Source: Anastrepha obliqua (taxonomy: Eukaryota > Arthropoda > Insecta > Diptera > Tephritidae). Taken from it: a stretch of DNA of 64,000 nt. A program made the position numbers and the translations under genes. The number at the start of each line of letters is the position of its first letter. Positions within the stretch are counted from its first letter, which is position 1. The notes beneath the pieces are model-generated. The model did not search any database, was not told the DNA's origin, and was given only the letters and a program-made list of their open reading frames with translations. The stretch is from positions 26,572,001 to 26,636,000 of the forward strand of contig NC_072895.1 of assembly GCF_027943255.1 (NCBI RefSeq), read 5' to 3'. This document shows positions 31,073-42,465 of this stretch, one piece after another.

Positions 31073-32350
31073 TTTTTACTTTTATACGATTACTCGATTA
31101 GACCCACAACATGCGGGCCTACTTATATATAATATGACATTTCAAGTTAATTTTCACGGTTATCACGCAGTGTTATAGGACTCTAAGTGGCAAAGTTGCG
31201 CATTGAAATTGCACAACTTTAAATTTTAACGCCACACCGATTTTAAAATTGATTGGACAATTAGTCGCTAATAAGAAAGTCAATAGCAAAATCAGTGCAT
31301 AATTTCACTTAAATTATACACACACACACATACGCACATATCTAAAAATGTGTACAAAAGAAAGGTCTGAAAGAAATGACTCAAGTAAACAGGCATTCGG
31401 TTGCACGCTAATCGGGTAATCGCATGAGTTATTAGGTGTGTGCCTGCTAGAATCGCAGCATCGTAAATCAACAGGCATTTATGAATTTCACATGGCCATT
31501 GATGTTGCAACATGCACCCCGCAAAAGCAGCAGCAACTCCAATACAAACAGAGCCAATGCCAGCTAACAGAGAACAAAAAATTACAATAATATTCTGTAA
31601 TGCATGCCACACAATACAGCAACATGCCACGCCGTGTCAGTCGAACAACCACCACCATCGCACATACTCACACACACATTACAAAAGAAAAAAAGCAAAC
31701 CAAGCCATTATGGTGCGGATTTTTTGTTGACTTGTTCGCATCCATCAAATGCAGCCTCAGCTAACCGACACGCTGCCGCATTTTCTGGCGCTCTGGCGCA
31801 TGCATAAGTTCATCTTTGCCCATCGACTACCAGCTTCTTTGGCAGCGCTGCGCTTCTCGTTGTTGCTGTTGTTGCAGCAGCCCAAATGCGTAAATGCTCG
31901 CTGAAATGGCTGCACGTCGCTGGTGATTGTGAATGTGAATGTTGAATGCCACAAATGCCACATGATTTCTCTGATTGTTGTTGCTTAAGGTTTTTCCGCC
32001 TTTGGTGGTATTGCGGTTGTGGTGATTGGCATACCAAGCACCAGCTTTATTTTCATTGGAAAATCTATTACCTTCTCTCCTTACGTTTCCACAGATGGGA
32101 TGCATTTATTCTCATAAATATTTACAGTTTTTTCGATTACTTTAAAGAGAGGGGTTTTTTTTTGTAATTTTTGGTTTTCTTGGGAATGACCCCGCCTGAT
32201 AGCTTTTGGCTCATATGCATGTCCCATATGTGAGTAGCAGTTTGCATAGGTTAGTGAAAACTGAAGTGCTTCGTGCATACAATTTTTGGTTGGCTAAGAG
32301 AAGGAGAAGGCTCTTTGAGAGGAAGATTGACTTGCGCATTACTTTGTGTT
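31073..32350. other. Intergenic, no gene seen
   Basis: Ordinary fly intergenic DNA with ACACACACATACGC-type runs (31318-31340) and GTTGTTGCTG-type runs near 31860. Several overlapping short frames on both strands around 31500-32100 show low-complexity bias only. Confidence 0.4.
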
Positions 32351-33290
32351 TATAATTGGTGGTTAAGTTTCAAGGGCCGGTGTTGATTTTGAATAAAATA
32401 CAATTTTTTTAAGAAATTATTGTAATTTCTCTTTATTATGCTAATTTTGTATGGATCAATTACGCATAGAACAAAATATCGGCCAAATAACCGCCGCGGC
32501 CTCGGCGGCACACCTCCATCCGATGGTCCAAATTTTCGATGACGCTGATGCATAATTGAGGTTCTATGCTGTTAATGTGTCGAATTATCTCATCGTAGTA
32601 GCTCCTTTAGCTCTTGAATTGTTACTGGCTTATCAACGTACACCTTTTCTTTCAAATAAGCCCAAAGAAAGAAGTCCAACGGTGTCAAATCCCATGATCT
32701 TGGCGGCCAATTGACATCGCCGCGACGTGAGATTATTCGGCCATCAAATTTTTCGCGCAAAAGTGCCATTGTTTCGTTAGCTGTGTGACAAGTGGCACCA
32801 CCGTCCTGTTGAAACCACATATCGTCCACATTCATATCTTCCAATTCGGGCCATAAAAAGTTCGTTATCATCTCACGATAGCGAACACTATTCACAGTAA
32901 CTGCCTGACCGGCCTCATTTTGGAAAAATGATGCCGTCGGCCCATAAACCGCACCAAACAGTCAATCTTTGTGGGTGCATTGGTTTTTCGGCAATCACTC
33001 TTGGATTATCATTCGCCCAAATGCGGAAATTCTGCTTATTGAGGAATCCACTGAGGTGAAAATGGGTCTCATCACTGAAGATGAAATGCGCGATATGCAT
33101 TTTGATTTGAAGGCCCGTTTTCATAATAAGTCTGAATAACTTTAACGCGTTGGTTGATTGTATATCTTTCCATCGTTTAAATTGAGTTAATCTGAAATTT
33201 AACAATGTCAAATGAAATGCAGAAAAAGCTTGACGCTTAGGTGTGGTTCACATTCTACATCGGCCCTTGACATTTAACCATCCTTTATAT
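32351..33290 (-). mobile_element. DD41D element, internally deleted copy
   Basis: Ends match those of the 16.6-kb copy: left TATAATTGGTGGTTAAGTTT, right read inward TATAAAGGATGGTTAAATGT, both followed by AAGGGCCG. TA flanks. Length is 940 bp against 1.32 kb. Comparison shows about 375 bp missing, from just after the codons for NQNAYRA to just before FSDE, which removes both DNA-binding units. It is flanked by unrelated DNA. Confidence 0.87.
32560..33211 (-). pseudogene. DD41D transposase, DNA-binding domain deleted
   Basis: Frame 33211-32915 gives a short leader, then IFSDETHFHLSGFLNKQNF (first catalytic D) and NPRVIAEKPMHPQRLTVWCG. After a frameshift near 32920, frame 32895-32590 gives MNSVRYREMITNFLWPELED, MWFQQDGGATCHTANET (second D, with one extra glycine) and DLTPLDFFLWAYLKEKVYVD (third D). 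Catalytic residues are kept but the protein lacks its helix-turn-helix domains, so on its own it should not recognise terminal repeats. Confidence 0.82.
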
Positions 33291-33589
33291 TATATTTAAA
33301 ATCCTGTTGCTAGCCACAAACACCACGAAGCATGCGAAACAAGAAATCATAAGTAGCCCGCGGAACTATGATATGTTGGTTGATAATCTTCTACCTTCGT
33401 ATGCTATCAGTGTGTCATTGGCGGCTGAGTTGTCGACTGGATTCGTTTGAGATCCGATTCGATTGCGTCTCTCTCAAAGGTATCCTTTTTGGAGGCTTCA
33501 AATATCGATCCTATAATTTGCAAATCCAAAATCACTCGATTCATCAAAAATATGCAGAGCTCTGAAAGTTGACACAAAGCGATTAGCGC
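33291..33589. other. Non-coding, no gene seen
   Basis: No motif recognised. Confidence 0.35.
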
Positions 33590-34277
33590 TGAGCAACGTC
33601 GCAATTGGAGTAGAATTAGGAAAATATTTTGCGATTGCGCCGAACGACACGTGGGCTATACTGAACGAATACGCAAAGATTAGATAGTCGATACAACTTG
33701 GGAACTAATACAACGAAGAAAGCAATGTAAAGCTAATCTGAGCAAAGCCAGAACCCCCAGGAAAAAAGCAGAACAGCAAGCCAAATATAGTATCAATGAA
33801 CCCCAACAACCCTAGTTAACTCATGAAACAGGACGGCAGTTGGACAACTAATAGTGAAGAAACACTAGAATTATTAATACAGGCTGACTTTCCAGGTTGT
33901 CTATGCAATGAAGACAGTAGAACTCATCCTATAGTTCAGAATGGAGGTCCCCCAATAGATTTTATAACGGAGGACAACATAAAATTTGGGACGAGATGGA
34001 ATTATCGCCACTGACCTGCAACATACAATAGATATGATTGCACCTAGACTCGCCTCAGTTTTTGAGGAAGCAGTACGACTTATTTATATCCCCAAGAAAT
34101 GGGCTGAAGTAAAAGTGGTCTTCATTCCCAAAGCAGGAAAAAAAACACATACGAAACTGAAAGACTACAGGCCAATTAGCCTATCATCGTTCCTGCTAGA
34201 TTGGCACATCGAAGGAACGATTAGCAAGAAGCTATCACCTTCTCACCATGCATTTGGTCACAAAATCGAAATTTTTT
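33590..34277 (+). pseudogene. LINE linker and reverse transcriptase start
   Basis: Linker reading RKIFCDCAERHVG and SKARTPRKKAEQQAKY leads to MKQDGSWTTNSEETLELLIQ, ADFPGCLCNEDSRTHPIV and ITEDNIKFG. After a frameshift, GRDGIIATDLQHTIDMIAPR (normally GPDGI), KKWAEVKVVFIPKAGKKTH and KLKDYRPISLSSFLL: reverse transcriptase domains 0 to 2. It stops at SHHAFG, where domain 2 normally continues into the STETAL region. 3' part absent. Confidence 0.75.
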
Positions 34278-34985
34278 TTCTTCACTCATCTTATAGTAAA
34301 TCATTTCAAGAATGTTGTGTCAAAATTTTAAGTGGATCGGAGCAGAACTCTCAAAGTTTTAGCCTTTGTAGGCACTCTACCTCGAATGCGGAGCATCGAT
34401 AATTTTTCAGAGTCATTTTTTCAAACGCGTTTTTCCCGAAACGACTTCTTAAAAGTCGGTGCCAATCACAACTCCGAAACTATTCAACCGATTCTTTTCA
34501 AATTTGGCACACGTTTTCTAAATAAAAAATACCTCCCCCCTACACTGTTTTTTTTTTTATTTTTTGTTTTTTAAGGTTGTTTTTCACTTACAAATATGGC
34601 GAAATTTTTCGCCAAAAATGCTCGTTTTACGGTTTTTTGCCACCAAAACTACAAAAATGAAAAAAAAAAAAAATTTATTAATGGGGGGGGGGGGGGGGGG
34701 GGGGGAGCGATACGTCATACTTTAACTGAAAAATTCGATTTTTTTTAGTTTCAGATGATTCTACGACGAATGCCGATTGGCACCGCAGAGCACCTCTCGA
34801 AAAACATATCTCCAAAAAAACTCTGTCATGGGCTTATTTGTCAATATTTTATTATTAATATTTTTTAAAAACTTATTGAAAAGATGTACAATAACATGCA
34901 ACTGATTTTATTAAAGTATCTTAAGCCATATTTCTGTAAAAAATTCAAAAAAAAGTGTTTTTTTTAGCGCTAAACCCTACCACCC
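34278..34985. other. MITE-like AT-rich stretch with a G homopolymer
   Basis: Contains CAAACGCGTTTTTCCCGAAA, a phrase like ATTCAACCGATTCTTTTCAA, and AT runs, in the style of the 28.8-kb MITE interior. A run of 23 G occupies 34683-34705. No terminal repeats or duplication could be defined. Confidence 0.4.
34683..34705. repeat. Poly-G homopolymer, 23 bases
   Basis: Uninterrupted G run in otherwise AT-rich DNA. Could be real or an assembly artefact. Confidence 0.9.
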
Positions 34986-35126
34986 CCTTATGCAAAGAAG
35001 TGAAAACGATTGTCTTTCCAGATAAACGTAACGTTCCGCGTACCCTTGGTTCAGAAGCTCAATCAGTTGCCGAAATGAACCGAACAAGAGATCTGTACAG
35101 GGTAACGAAGAAACTGACTAACAGGA

Positions 35127-35138
35127 CGCTCGCTGATA
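35127..35138. repeat. Target-site duplication (left) of SINE, 12 bp
   Basis: CGCTCGCTGATA, repeated at 35425-35436. Confidence 0.85.
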
Positions 35139-35424
35139 TATGTATATAATTGACGCGAGTGTTTGGGGGTTTGGCCGAGCTCCCACTCCTATTTGTGGTG
35201 TGCGTCTTGATGTTGTTCCACAAATGGAGGGACCTACAGTTTCAAGCCGACTCCGAACGGCAGATATTTTATGAGGAGCTTTTTCATGACAGAAATACAT
35301 TCGGAGGTTAGACATTGCCTGCCGAAGGGGGGCCGCTATTGGAAAAAACGTTTTATTCATTTTGGCGTTTCCCTGTGACTCGAACCTACGTTTTCGTCCT
35401 ACCTACCCATTCGTCTACGACAAC
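35139..35424 (-). mobile_element. Full-length tRNA-like SINE, 286 bp
   Basis: Bounded by a 12-bp direct duplication inside an RTE LINE; removing it restores the LINE reading (TNRTLAD to SLKNSFG). On the minus strand the 5' end reads GGTTGTCGTAGACGAATGGG (box A-like) and about 20 bp on GTAGGTTCGAGTCACAG, in which GGTTCGAGTC fits the box B consensus. The body follows with CCTGCCGAAGG-, GAACGGCAGA- and CACAAATGGAGG-type blocks; the 3' end is CGCGTCAATTATATACATAT. No protein is encoded. Transcription by RNA polymerase III is inferred from the boxes. Confidence 0.85.
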
Positions 35425-35436
35425 CGCTCGCTGATA
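35425..35436. repeat. Target-site duplication (right) of SINE, 12 bp
   Basis: Second copy of CGCTCGCTGATA. Confidence 0.85.
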
Positions 35437-36301
35437 GATCACTCAAAAACTCTTTCGGTCACTTCGTTACCACGACAGAAAAGCACCTTGAACCCAGGGA
35501 AAAATATTATACTTGCATCCTATTCTTGAGGCTGTTCATCGCACACCATAATTGGTTCAATTGAAAACAGCTATCCAAGTGAGCTTGAAATTATAGACGC
35601 AATAAGGGACTTGAAAAACCACAAATCAGCTGGATTTGACAACATTGCCGCCGATCTCCTAAAAGCGGATTACGAACTCAGCGCATGCATAATCAGACCA
35701 GTAATCGAAGACTTGTGGACCGCAGATCAACTTCCTAATGAGTTAAAAGAGGGAGTGCTATAATCAACTTGCCCAAAACAGGCGACCTTTCGGAGTGCAA
35801 AAGCTGTCGCGGAATCACACTGCCTAACACGGTGAACAAAATAATCGCCCGAACTATCAGAATACGTTTACGACTCTTCAACCAAAACTCAAGGCGGGTT
35901 TCCGACCAGGTCGACCACGTCAACAGTATTCGTGTTATAGTGGAGCAATCTGTAGAGTAATTTTCACCCTCTATCCAATTGTACGGCTGCGATACTTGGA
36001 ATCGTGCAGCCACAGACTTGTAGCGCTTACAAGTATTTGGGAACCGCTAACTCTGCACAGTACCTTGCGTATCTTTTGGCCCAACACCATATCCGACCAA
36101 AACGTATGGGCTATGACGAACCAAACTACAATGCGAATGGAACAAGAGATCTGTGAGGGTGGCTTGGACACACACGAAAAGATCCGAATGACATCAGCCG
36201 TAATGCGATAGATTGGAACCCGCAATGTAGCCGACGCAGAGGCAGACCATCATTAACTTGGAGAAGAACCTTAAAAACGGAAACAGCACGGACAAACAAC
36301 A

Positions 36302-37413
36302 GTTGAACTCAACAAAATAAACCCCCCTGGCCTCGATACACTGTTTTACGCGATTTAAAAGCTTTTCGAAAGAGTGTTTCAGGTCATTGACCGGAAGATC
36401 CTTCAGGATGTCGGTGCAAGCCTTTTGGTTGACCTCTACGGACGCAAAACGTTTTCCTTTAATGGCCAAATGCAATTTTCTGAATAGGTAGAAGTCACAG
36501 GGAGCTATATCAGGTGAATATGGTGTGTGATTGATGGTTAAAATGCGGTTTATAGTCAAGAAATCAGTCCCAAGAGTGGATCGATGAAATAGTGGATTAT
36601 CATGCAATAAGCGCCAGATTCTTCCTTCGCGGTATTCGGGGCGAATTCGACGAATGCAATGCAACAAACGCTTCAAAACGCCAAGATAGAAAATTGCATT
36701 GACGGCTTGGCCCGTTGGCATGAACTCCTTGTGGACGATTCCCTTGGAATCGTAAAAACAAATGAGCATCGACCATCGACGTGATTTTTGACTTCTCCAA
36801 TCGCGATTTTTTCGGTGGTGGCTCCTCTGGGGCCTTCCATTCGGTACTTTGATGCGTAGTTTCATTTTCATGTGGAAAATACCACGTTTCACAGACCTTT
36901 CTTAAGCCCAAATGATCAGTTAAAATGCGATAAATCGATGTTTTGGAGATATTCAACTCCGATTCCATGAACTTCAACGCTGATTTCGGTTCATTTTTGA
37001 TAAATTTGCGAAAAATTTCGATGGAGTTTTCGGTGATTACTGGTTTTGTGCGGCCCGTATGTTCATTGCCATTTATGTCCTCACAAACATCTCTGAAAGG
37101 TGTAAACCACACATGAACTCTGGCACGAGATAGGAAATCATCGGCATAAACTTTTTTCGTCAATTCAAATGTTTCGTTAAACGTTTTACCGAATTTAAAA
37201 CAACATACAAAATTAGCTCTTCGTTCGAAACTCATTTTAGTACCGATGTCACAAACATACTGACACTTTAGAGGCAATAACTTCGCTTCCACTGAACCGA
37301 ATGTCACCAAGTTTTTACTGGAAGTCAGCTAAAGATGTAACTTCCAACGCACTAACTCAATAAAACATTTTTATGACGCTAGTCTTGTTTATTTTGGAGT
37401 TCACCTTTTATGT
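36302..37413 (-). mobile_element. Mariner element with both ends
   Basis: Left end TTGAACTCAACAAAATAAAC at about 36303; right end read inward AGGTGAACTCCAAAATAAAC from 37409, continuing to AAGACTAG. About 1.1 kb. Coding part on the minus strand. Same family as 7820-10677, whose right end GTTTAGTTTAGAGTTCATC is the same terminal repeat. It follows directly on the RTE fragment ending at 36301. Confidence 0.82.
36330..37253 (-). pseudogene. Mariner transposase (DD34D) with internal deletion
   Basis: Start MSFERRANFVCCFKFGKTFN at about 37235. The DNA-binding half is open: ETFELTKKVYADDFLSRARV, PVITENSIEIFRKFIKNEPK, ELNISKTSIYRILTDHLGLR. It then jumps from KVC to ETWYFPHENE, having lost about 40 residues including the first catalytic aspartate. 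The second frame continues QSTEWKAPEEP-like sequence, then RIWRLLHDNPLFHRS (second D), YSPDIAPCDFYLF (third D; 34 residues between) and KRFASVEVNQKACTDILKDL, ending near 36330. One frameshift separates the two frames. Confidence 0.83.
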
Positions 37414-39019
37414 ACTGTAGATTATTAAAAAAAAAAAAAAATAAAAAAAAATAAAATAAATAATAATTATAAGAAACTAAGATGTTCTTTGTGCGGTTGC
37501 CTTACCCCGCCTAGCCGGGAGTAACTTAATTCACACACCGTCGGAAAAAGTGGAGAAAAACGCTGTACCCAAAATGTTGGCCTCTTTTTACACGTGCACA
37601 CCAGAAAACTTCTGTATTCATCCTATAAAAACTTTAAAAGTAGATCCATATCCTTGAGTACTTGGGTATGGAATATGATATCCTTCATACTTTCGTCGTG
37701 CATTGGCAGAATCGCCAGTTCCTTGAAGTTTAATTCCCAACGTCTATACAGCACAGATTTGGCTAGATTTGAGAAATGATCTGGATTGTGTGAATTTTGA
37801 GGACATCGGCCGATTGAGGTTTATTGTCATAGACCTGCGACTTCAGAAGCAAAATTAAGCAGAATGGAGGTGCACGTTCCTGGTGACCAATTCTCGCCAC
37901 CTGCGCGAGTGATAATCATACCCCAAAACAGTTTATAATAAAGATTAACTTTTTTGGTCTCATAATATAAAATCAATATCCGGTACAATCATGCAAACGA
38001 GATAACAAAATGTCTCCTCGTTAACTAGTTCTTATCACACAATAGCAGCTATTTAACAGAACGCTGTTAGCCTTGACTTTTCCCATGCTGCTATCTGTTA
38101 CAAACATCTTCAGCAAACCATCGAAATGTATGCAGAAAGCGCACTTAACAGCCATTCAGTCCACTCACCAACAGACATGCAGAAGAGCGTTGAAGAAAGC
38201 CCACTTTTACGACGTCGACGTTGGCTTCTAATGGCGCGCAGCAAAGCCAACCACTATGCGATGTTTCGTTTCTCATTTTGTACCATGCGTAGCACACTTT
38301 GATTTGATTTCAGATTGGCAAATTCACATGTGCTGGGCGCATTGGCAATATGGCTTGGTTGTAGTTGTTATTGTTGCCGACGAAGAAAGCAACAAATGCC
38401 GCTAGATGCCAGTGGCATGCGGGCATAGACAACCAGACAACTACCAAGTCTAAGCCGGCTGCATTTATGACCACTCCGTCAGCACCGACGCCGACTGCAA
38501 CGTTAACTTCAACGTTAGACTTCGTTCACACATACACACATACTTGCATAAGAGCATATTTAGCTATCGTCTTCGTTTTGGCCATCGTCTTCGTTGCTGT
38601 TGGAGTCGTGCGTTCGCCCAGTTAAGTTGTTTGTCTATGGGAAAATTGAAAATCTAAGCTCGTCACCGTTGCCAACTTTGTGTGGACCAATGAAGAAGTT
38701 TCTGTTGGTCGTTTGCTTGCAGAGGTTTCGTATTCATTCATTCAGTGTGGTGACGGCGACCTTGGTGGACACGAAAGCGCGAAATGTCTGCCCAGTCCGG
38801 CTTATCGGCGGAGTGAAGTGTATTTTGTAGAAGTATGGAAAAGTGATGGACTCTTAGATATGAGTTGGAAAATAAAACTTGCGATTTGAAGAAAGAAAAC
38901 ATAAAACAAAAAACTTTTAAAGAAAACTTATTTAAGAAAAGGTTAGTTTCAGTGACAGAAGGCGTGTAAAGCAACATACAGAATGCGGTTGGTGAAAATG
39001 TGTGGAAAAAATAACGAAA
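37414..39019. other. Intergenic, A-run at start, no gene seen
   Basis: A/AATAAA run at 37424-37470, then ordinary sequence. Frames at 37594-37779, 38365-38625 and 38594-38889 show no family motif. The last few hundred bases become A-rich and merge into the tract at 39020. Confidence 0.4.
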
Positions 39020-41590
39020 ACATTAATTTAGAATAAAAATAAAATAAAATAATAAAATGAGAGAAAATAGAATAAGACTTTCTATTTGCTTTATTTTGAA
39101 AAAAAAAAATTAGGTAAATTAGTAAAGAAAAATAAAATAAAAGAAAATAAAATGAAAGAAAAAAAATGAAATACAATAAAAAAAAAATAAAAAAAATAAA
39201 AAAAAAAAAAATAAAATAAAATAAAATAAAATGAAATAAAAGAAAAAAAAAATAAAATAAAATAACTAAATTTGAAGAAAATACAATTATAAAAATTCAA
39301 TAAAATAAAATGGAATAAAATAAAGTAAAGCAGAAATAAATGCGGGGTAAAATGAAATAAATTAAAGCAAAATGAAATAAAAATATCAGTTAAAAAAAAT
39401 TAAATGAATTATAAACAAAAATTTAACAAAATAAAATAAAACAAATCAATAAAATAAAATGGAAAAAACAAAGTAAAGTAAAATCAAATGATGGGATAAA
39501 ATAAAATAAAAATATAAATAAATAAAATAAAACAGAATAAAATAAAGTAAAATAAATTAAATAAAATTACCAGTTAAAAAAAATTAAAAGCAAAATGATA
39601 TGAAATAAAATAAAGCAAAATGAAATAAAATAGAAAAAATGAAGTACAATAAATTACATAAAAATACCAGTAAAAAAAATAAAAAAAGCAAAATGATATG
39701 AAATAAAATAAAATAATTAAAACGAGATGAAAAATATAATAAAATAAAATAGAATTACATAAAGCAGAGTAAAAATAAATAATGTGAAAAATTAAATAAA
39801 ATATAAATAAATAAAATAAAATAAAATGAAATACAATAGAAAAAATTAACTACAATGTCACAATAATGTGAAAAAATTAAATAAGAATATAAGATACAAT
39901 AATAAAATAAAATAAAGCCAAATAATATGAAATAAAATCAAAAATATAATAAATAAAATAAAATAAAAAAATATGAAATGAAATAAACCAAAACAATGTG
40001 AAATAAAATAAGATAAAATAGAAAACATAAAAAAATTCAAATAAAAATAAAAGAAAACAAAATTAAGTAAACAACTACATTAACAATAAATAAAATAAAG
40101 CAAAATAATACGAAATAAAATAATAATATAATTAAATAAATTAAAAAAGAATAAAACAAGTATAGTAAATTAAAAAAAAATTAGTAATAAAAATATAAGG
40201 AAAGGAATAAAAAAAAAATAAAACGAAATAATATGAAATAAAAAGTATGATATGATTAATTTAACTAAAAAATGTACAAAAAATTGAAAAAGAATAAATA
40301 AAATAAATCAAAACAATATTAATTGAAATAAAATAGAATAAATAAAATGGAAGAATACAAAATAAATACAAAATTTTTGAAGCAAGATATAAAAAAAATA
40401 CGTAATAAAATTAATTTAATTAAGTAAAGTAAAACGAAATAAAATAATTGAAATGAGATAAATTAATAAAATAATACTTACAATAATATATAATAAAATA
40501 AATAAATAAGAAAAAGAAAAAAAAAATTAAAAATTATATTAAAAAATGACAAAAAATACTAAAATACAACAAAATTATATGAAATAGAAATTCTACTTTA
40601 CGTAGCTTTTTTTGGTAAAATGAGATAATACAGAATGAATTAAAATAAAATAAAATAAAATAAAATAAAATAAAGTAAAATAAGATAAAATAAAATCTAA
40701 TAAAAATAAAGTCATTGAAATAAGACAAAATTAAAAATATAATAAAATCAAATAAAGTAAAATAAGTTAAAATAAAAAATATTTTAAATAAATTAAAATA
40801 AAATAAAAATTAAATAAAGTGAAATTAAATAAGATAATTGAAATGATATAAATTAATAAAATAATAACAAATAAATGAAACAAATTAAAATGAAATTACA
40901 ATAAATAAAAATTAATGGAAAATAAATAAAAAATAATATACAGGAAATGAAACAGTGAAAAATAATAAGAAATACAAATTATATTTAATGTAATTTTTTT
41001 GGGTAAAATGAAATAAAATAAAAAAATTCGAATGGGATAATACAAAAATAAAATACAATAAAACCAAATAAATAAAACAAATTCAAATAAAATTAAAAAA
41101 AAAAATTGTATACAGGAAGTAAAATAATAAGAAATAAAAATTGTATTTAATGCAGTTTTTTCGGGTGAAATGAAATAAAATAAAAAAATTCAAGTGTGAT
41201 TAAATAAAATAAAATAAACAACCATAGTAAGAAATAAATTAAGATAAATTAAATTCAGTAAAACAATGAAAAATAAATTAAAATAAATTATATATATTAA
41301 AATCAGAAAAAAAATTAAAATATATTAAATTAAGTAAAAAAATAAGAAATATATTATATAAAATCTGAAAAAAATTAAAATAAATGAAATTAAGTAAAAA
41401 AATGAGAAATAAATTATATAGAATCAGAAAAAAAAATTTAAATGAAGTAAAAAAATGAGAAATAAATTAAAATAAATTAAATTGAGTAAAAAAATGAGCC
41501 AAAATAAATAAAACGCATAAAAACCGAAACAAATAAAGTAAGATGAAAACGGAAAACAATTTTTTTTATACAAATAAACCTCGATTAAAA
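39020..41590. repeat. A-rich AAATAAAATA simple-sequence tract, about 2.5 kb
   Basis: A degenerate simple repeat of units such as AAATAAAATAAAATA, with very little C and modest G on the plus strand. Clean runs occur at about 39208-39232 and 40648-40672. Interspersed recurring blocks such as AGTAAAAAAATGAGAAATAA (several times at 41330-41470) suggest secondary tandem duplication. Minus-strand frames rich in F, Y and L (39091-39300, 39858-40040, 40534-40728) are by-products of this composition. Confidence 0.9.
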
Positions 41591-42465
41591 AATGCGTAAA
41601 ACAAAATTAAAAATAATATTTAAATCCGCTGGCCATTGCGCGAATACTTTTTTCAATTTGAACTAAATTTAAAAACTTCAGTGAAGTTAGTTTTTTGAAG
41701 AGTTTCTAATAAAATTAGTGATTGGTTTCAAACCTCAGAACTGTTTTAAGTGATTCGTTAAAAGCAGTGAACAAATCTTCATAAGAGTTAAATTTTACTT
41801 TGATGGGGTGGAAGAGTGTGCAAAAATACAAATCGCTCTTGGGAGTTAAAATTATACAGTAATTATTTGCAGATTAAATTGACGGTGGAGCTTAAAGCCA
41901 CGAAATACTGTGAAAATAAAGTATTTAGATCTTGGATTTAATGTTTTTCGAATTTGCCACTCAGCAGGCAACAGCAAACTTTTATGAAAAAGTGTCTACT
42001 AAAAACCAGCTGCCGTTCGGAAGCAACATAAATTTACAGGAATCTAAGTTTTGTAGGAAAATATTTTGTAAGAGAATGCAAATATCGCAAACGCAGCTGG
42101 CAATCAATTATGTAAAGGCAATGCTGAGATTGTTGTTGTTCTTAAAGTGGCATATCGTTGGCGTTCTTTGAAAAAGGATTTATCTGAATTGGTGGATATA
42201 TATATATATATAGTTTTTTTTTTTTTTGTTTTTGATTGGGCAGCTGTACGTGGAACCAATGTTGTTGTGAGTAGAACCAATAAACTTCATGTCTTTCGAT
42301 TTCATCCTGAAGCATAGTTGATTTTTGAATCTTTACTTCACAGCTGCTGATCTGCGTTTTGTGTCGTCTATTAACCCATAAGTCATTTCAATGTCGACTT
42401 CTGTATGCTGTAAAATACCAGAATTACATAAAAATTTGTTTTTAAAATGGCAACCTCCTGCCAGA
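41591..42465. other. Intergenic, no gene seen
   Basis: TA microsatellite at about 42198-42212 followed by a T run. No family recognised in the open stretch 41932-42171. Confidence 0.4.

Larger units (their letters stand above)
34986..36301 (+). pseudogene. RTE-type LINE split by a SINE, internally deleted
   Basis: Before the SINE: AEMNRTRDLYRVTKKLTNRT. After it: SFGHFVTTTEKHLEP, then ELEIIDAIRDLKNHKSAGFD, NIAADLLKADYELS, INLPKTGDLSECKSCRGITL (reverse transcriptase domains 0-2) and NKIIARTIRIRLRLF. At about 35960 the sequence jumps to the thumb/C-terminus: STLRIFWPNTISDQNVWAMT, GHTRKDPNDISRNAID in a shifted frame, and RRRGRPSLTWRRTLKTE. The palm with YADD is deleted. It ends at 36301, where a mariner begins. 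Confidence 0.78.

Noticed and set aside
31500..32105. Several overlapping frames on both strands
   Set aside because: Low-complexity Q/N/H-rich composition from GTTGTTGCTG-type repeats, no conserved motif.
35330..35424. tRNA gene suspected from box A and box B words
   Set aside because: Flanking duplication and the attached repeated body show it is the head of a SINE, and the region between the boxes does not form a convincing full tRNA by eye.
39091..40728. F/Y/L-rich minus-strand frames resembling membrane proteins
   Set aside because: Pure by-product of the AAATAAAATA tract on the other strand.
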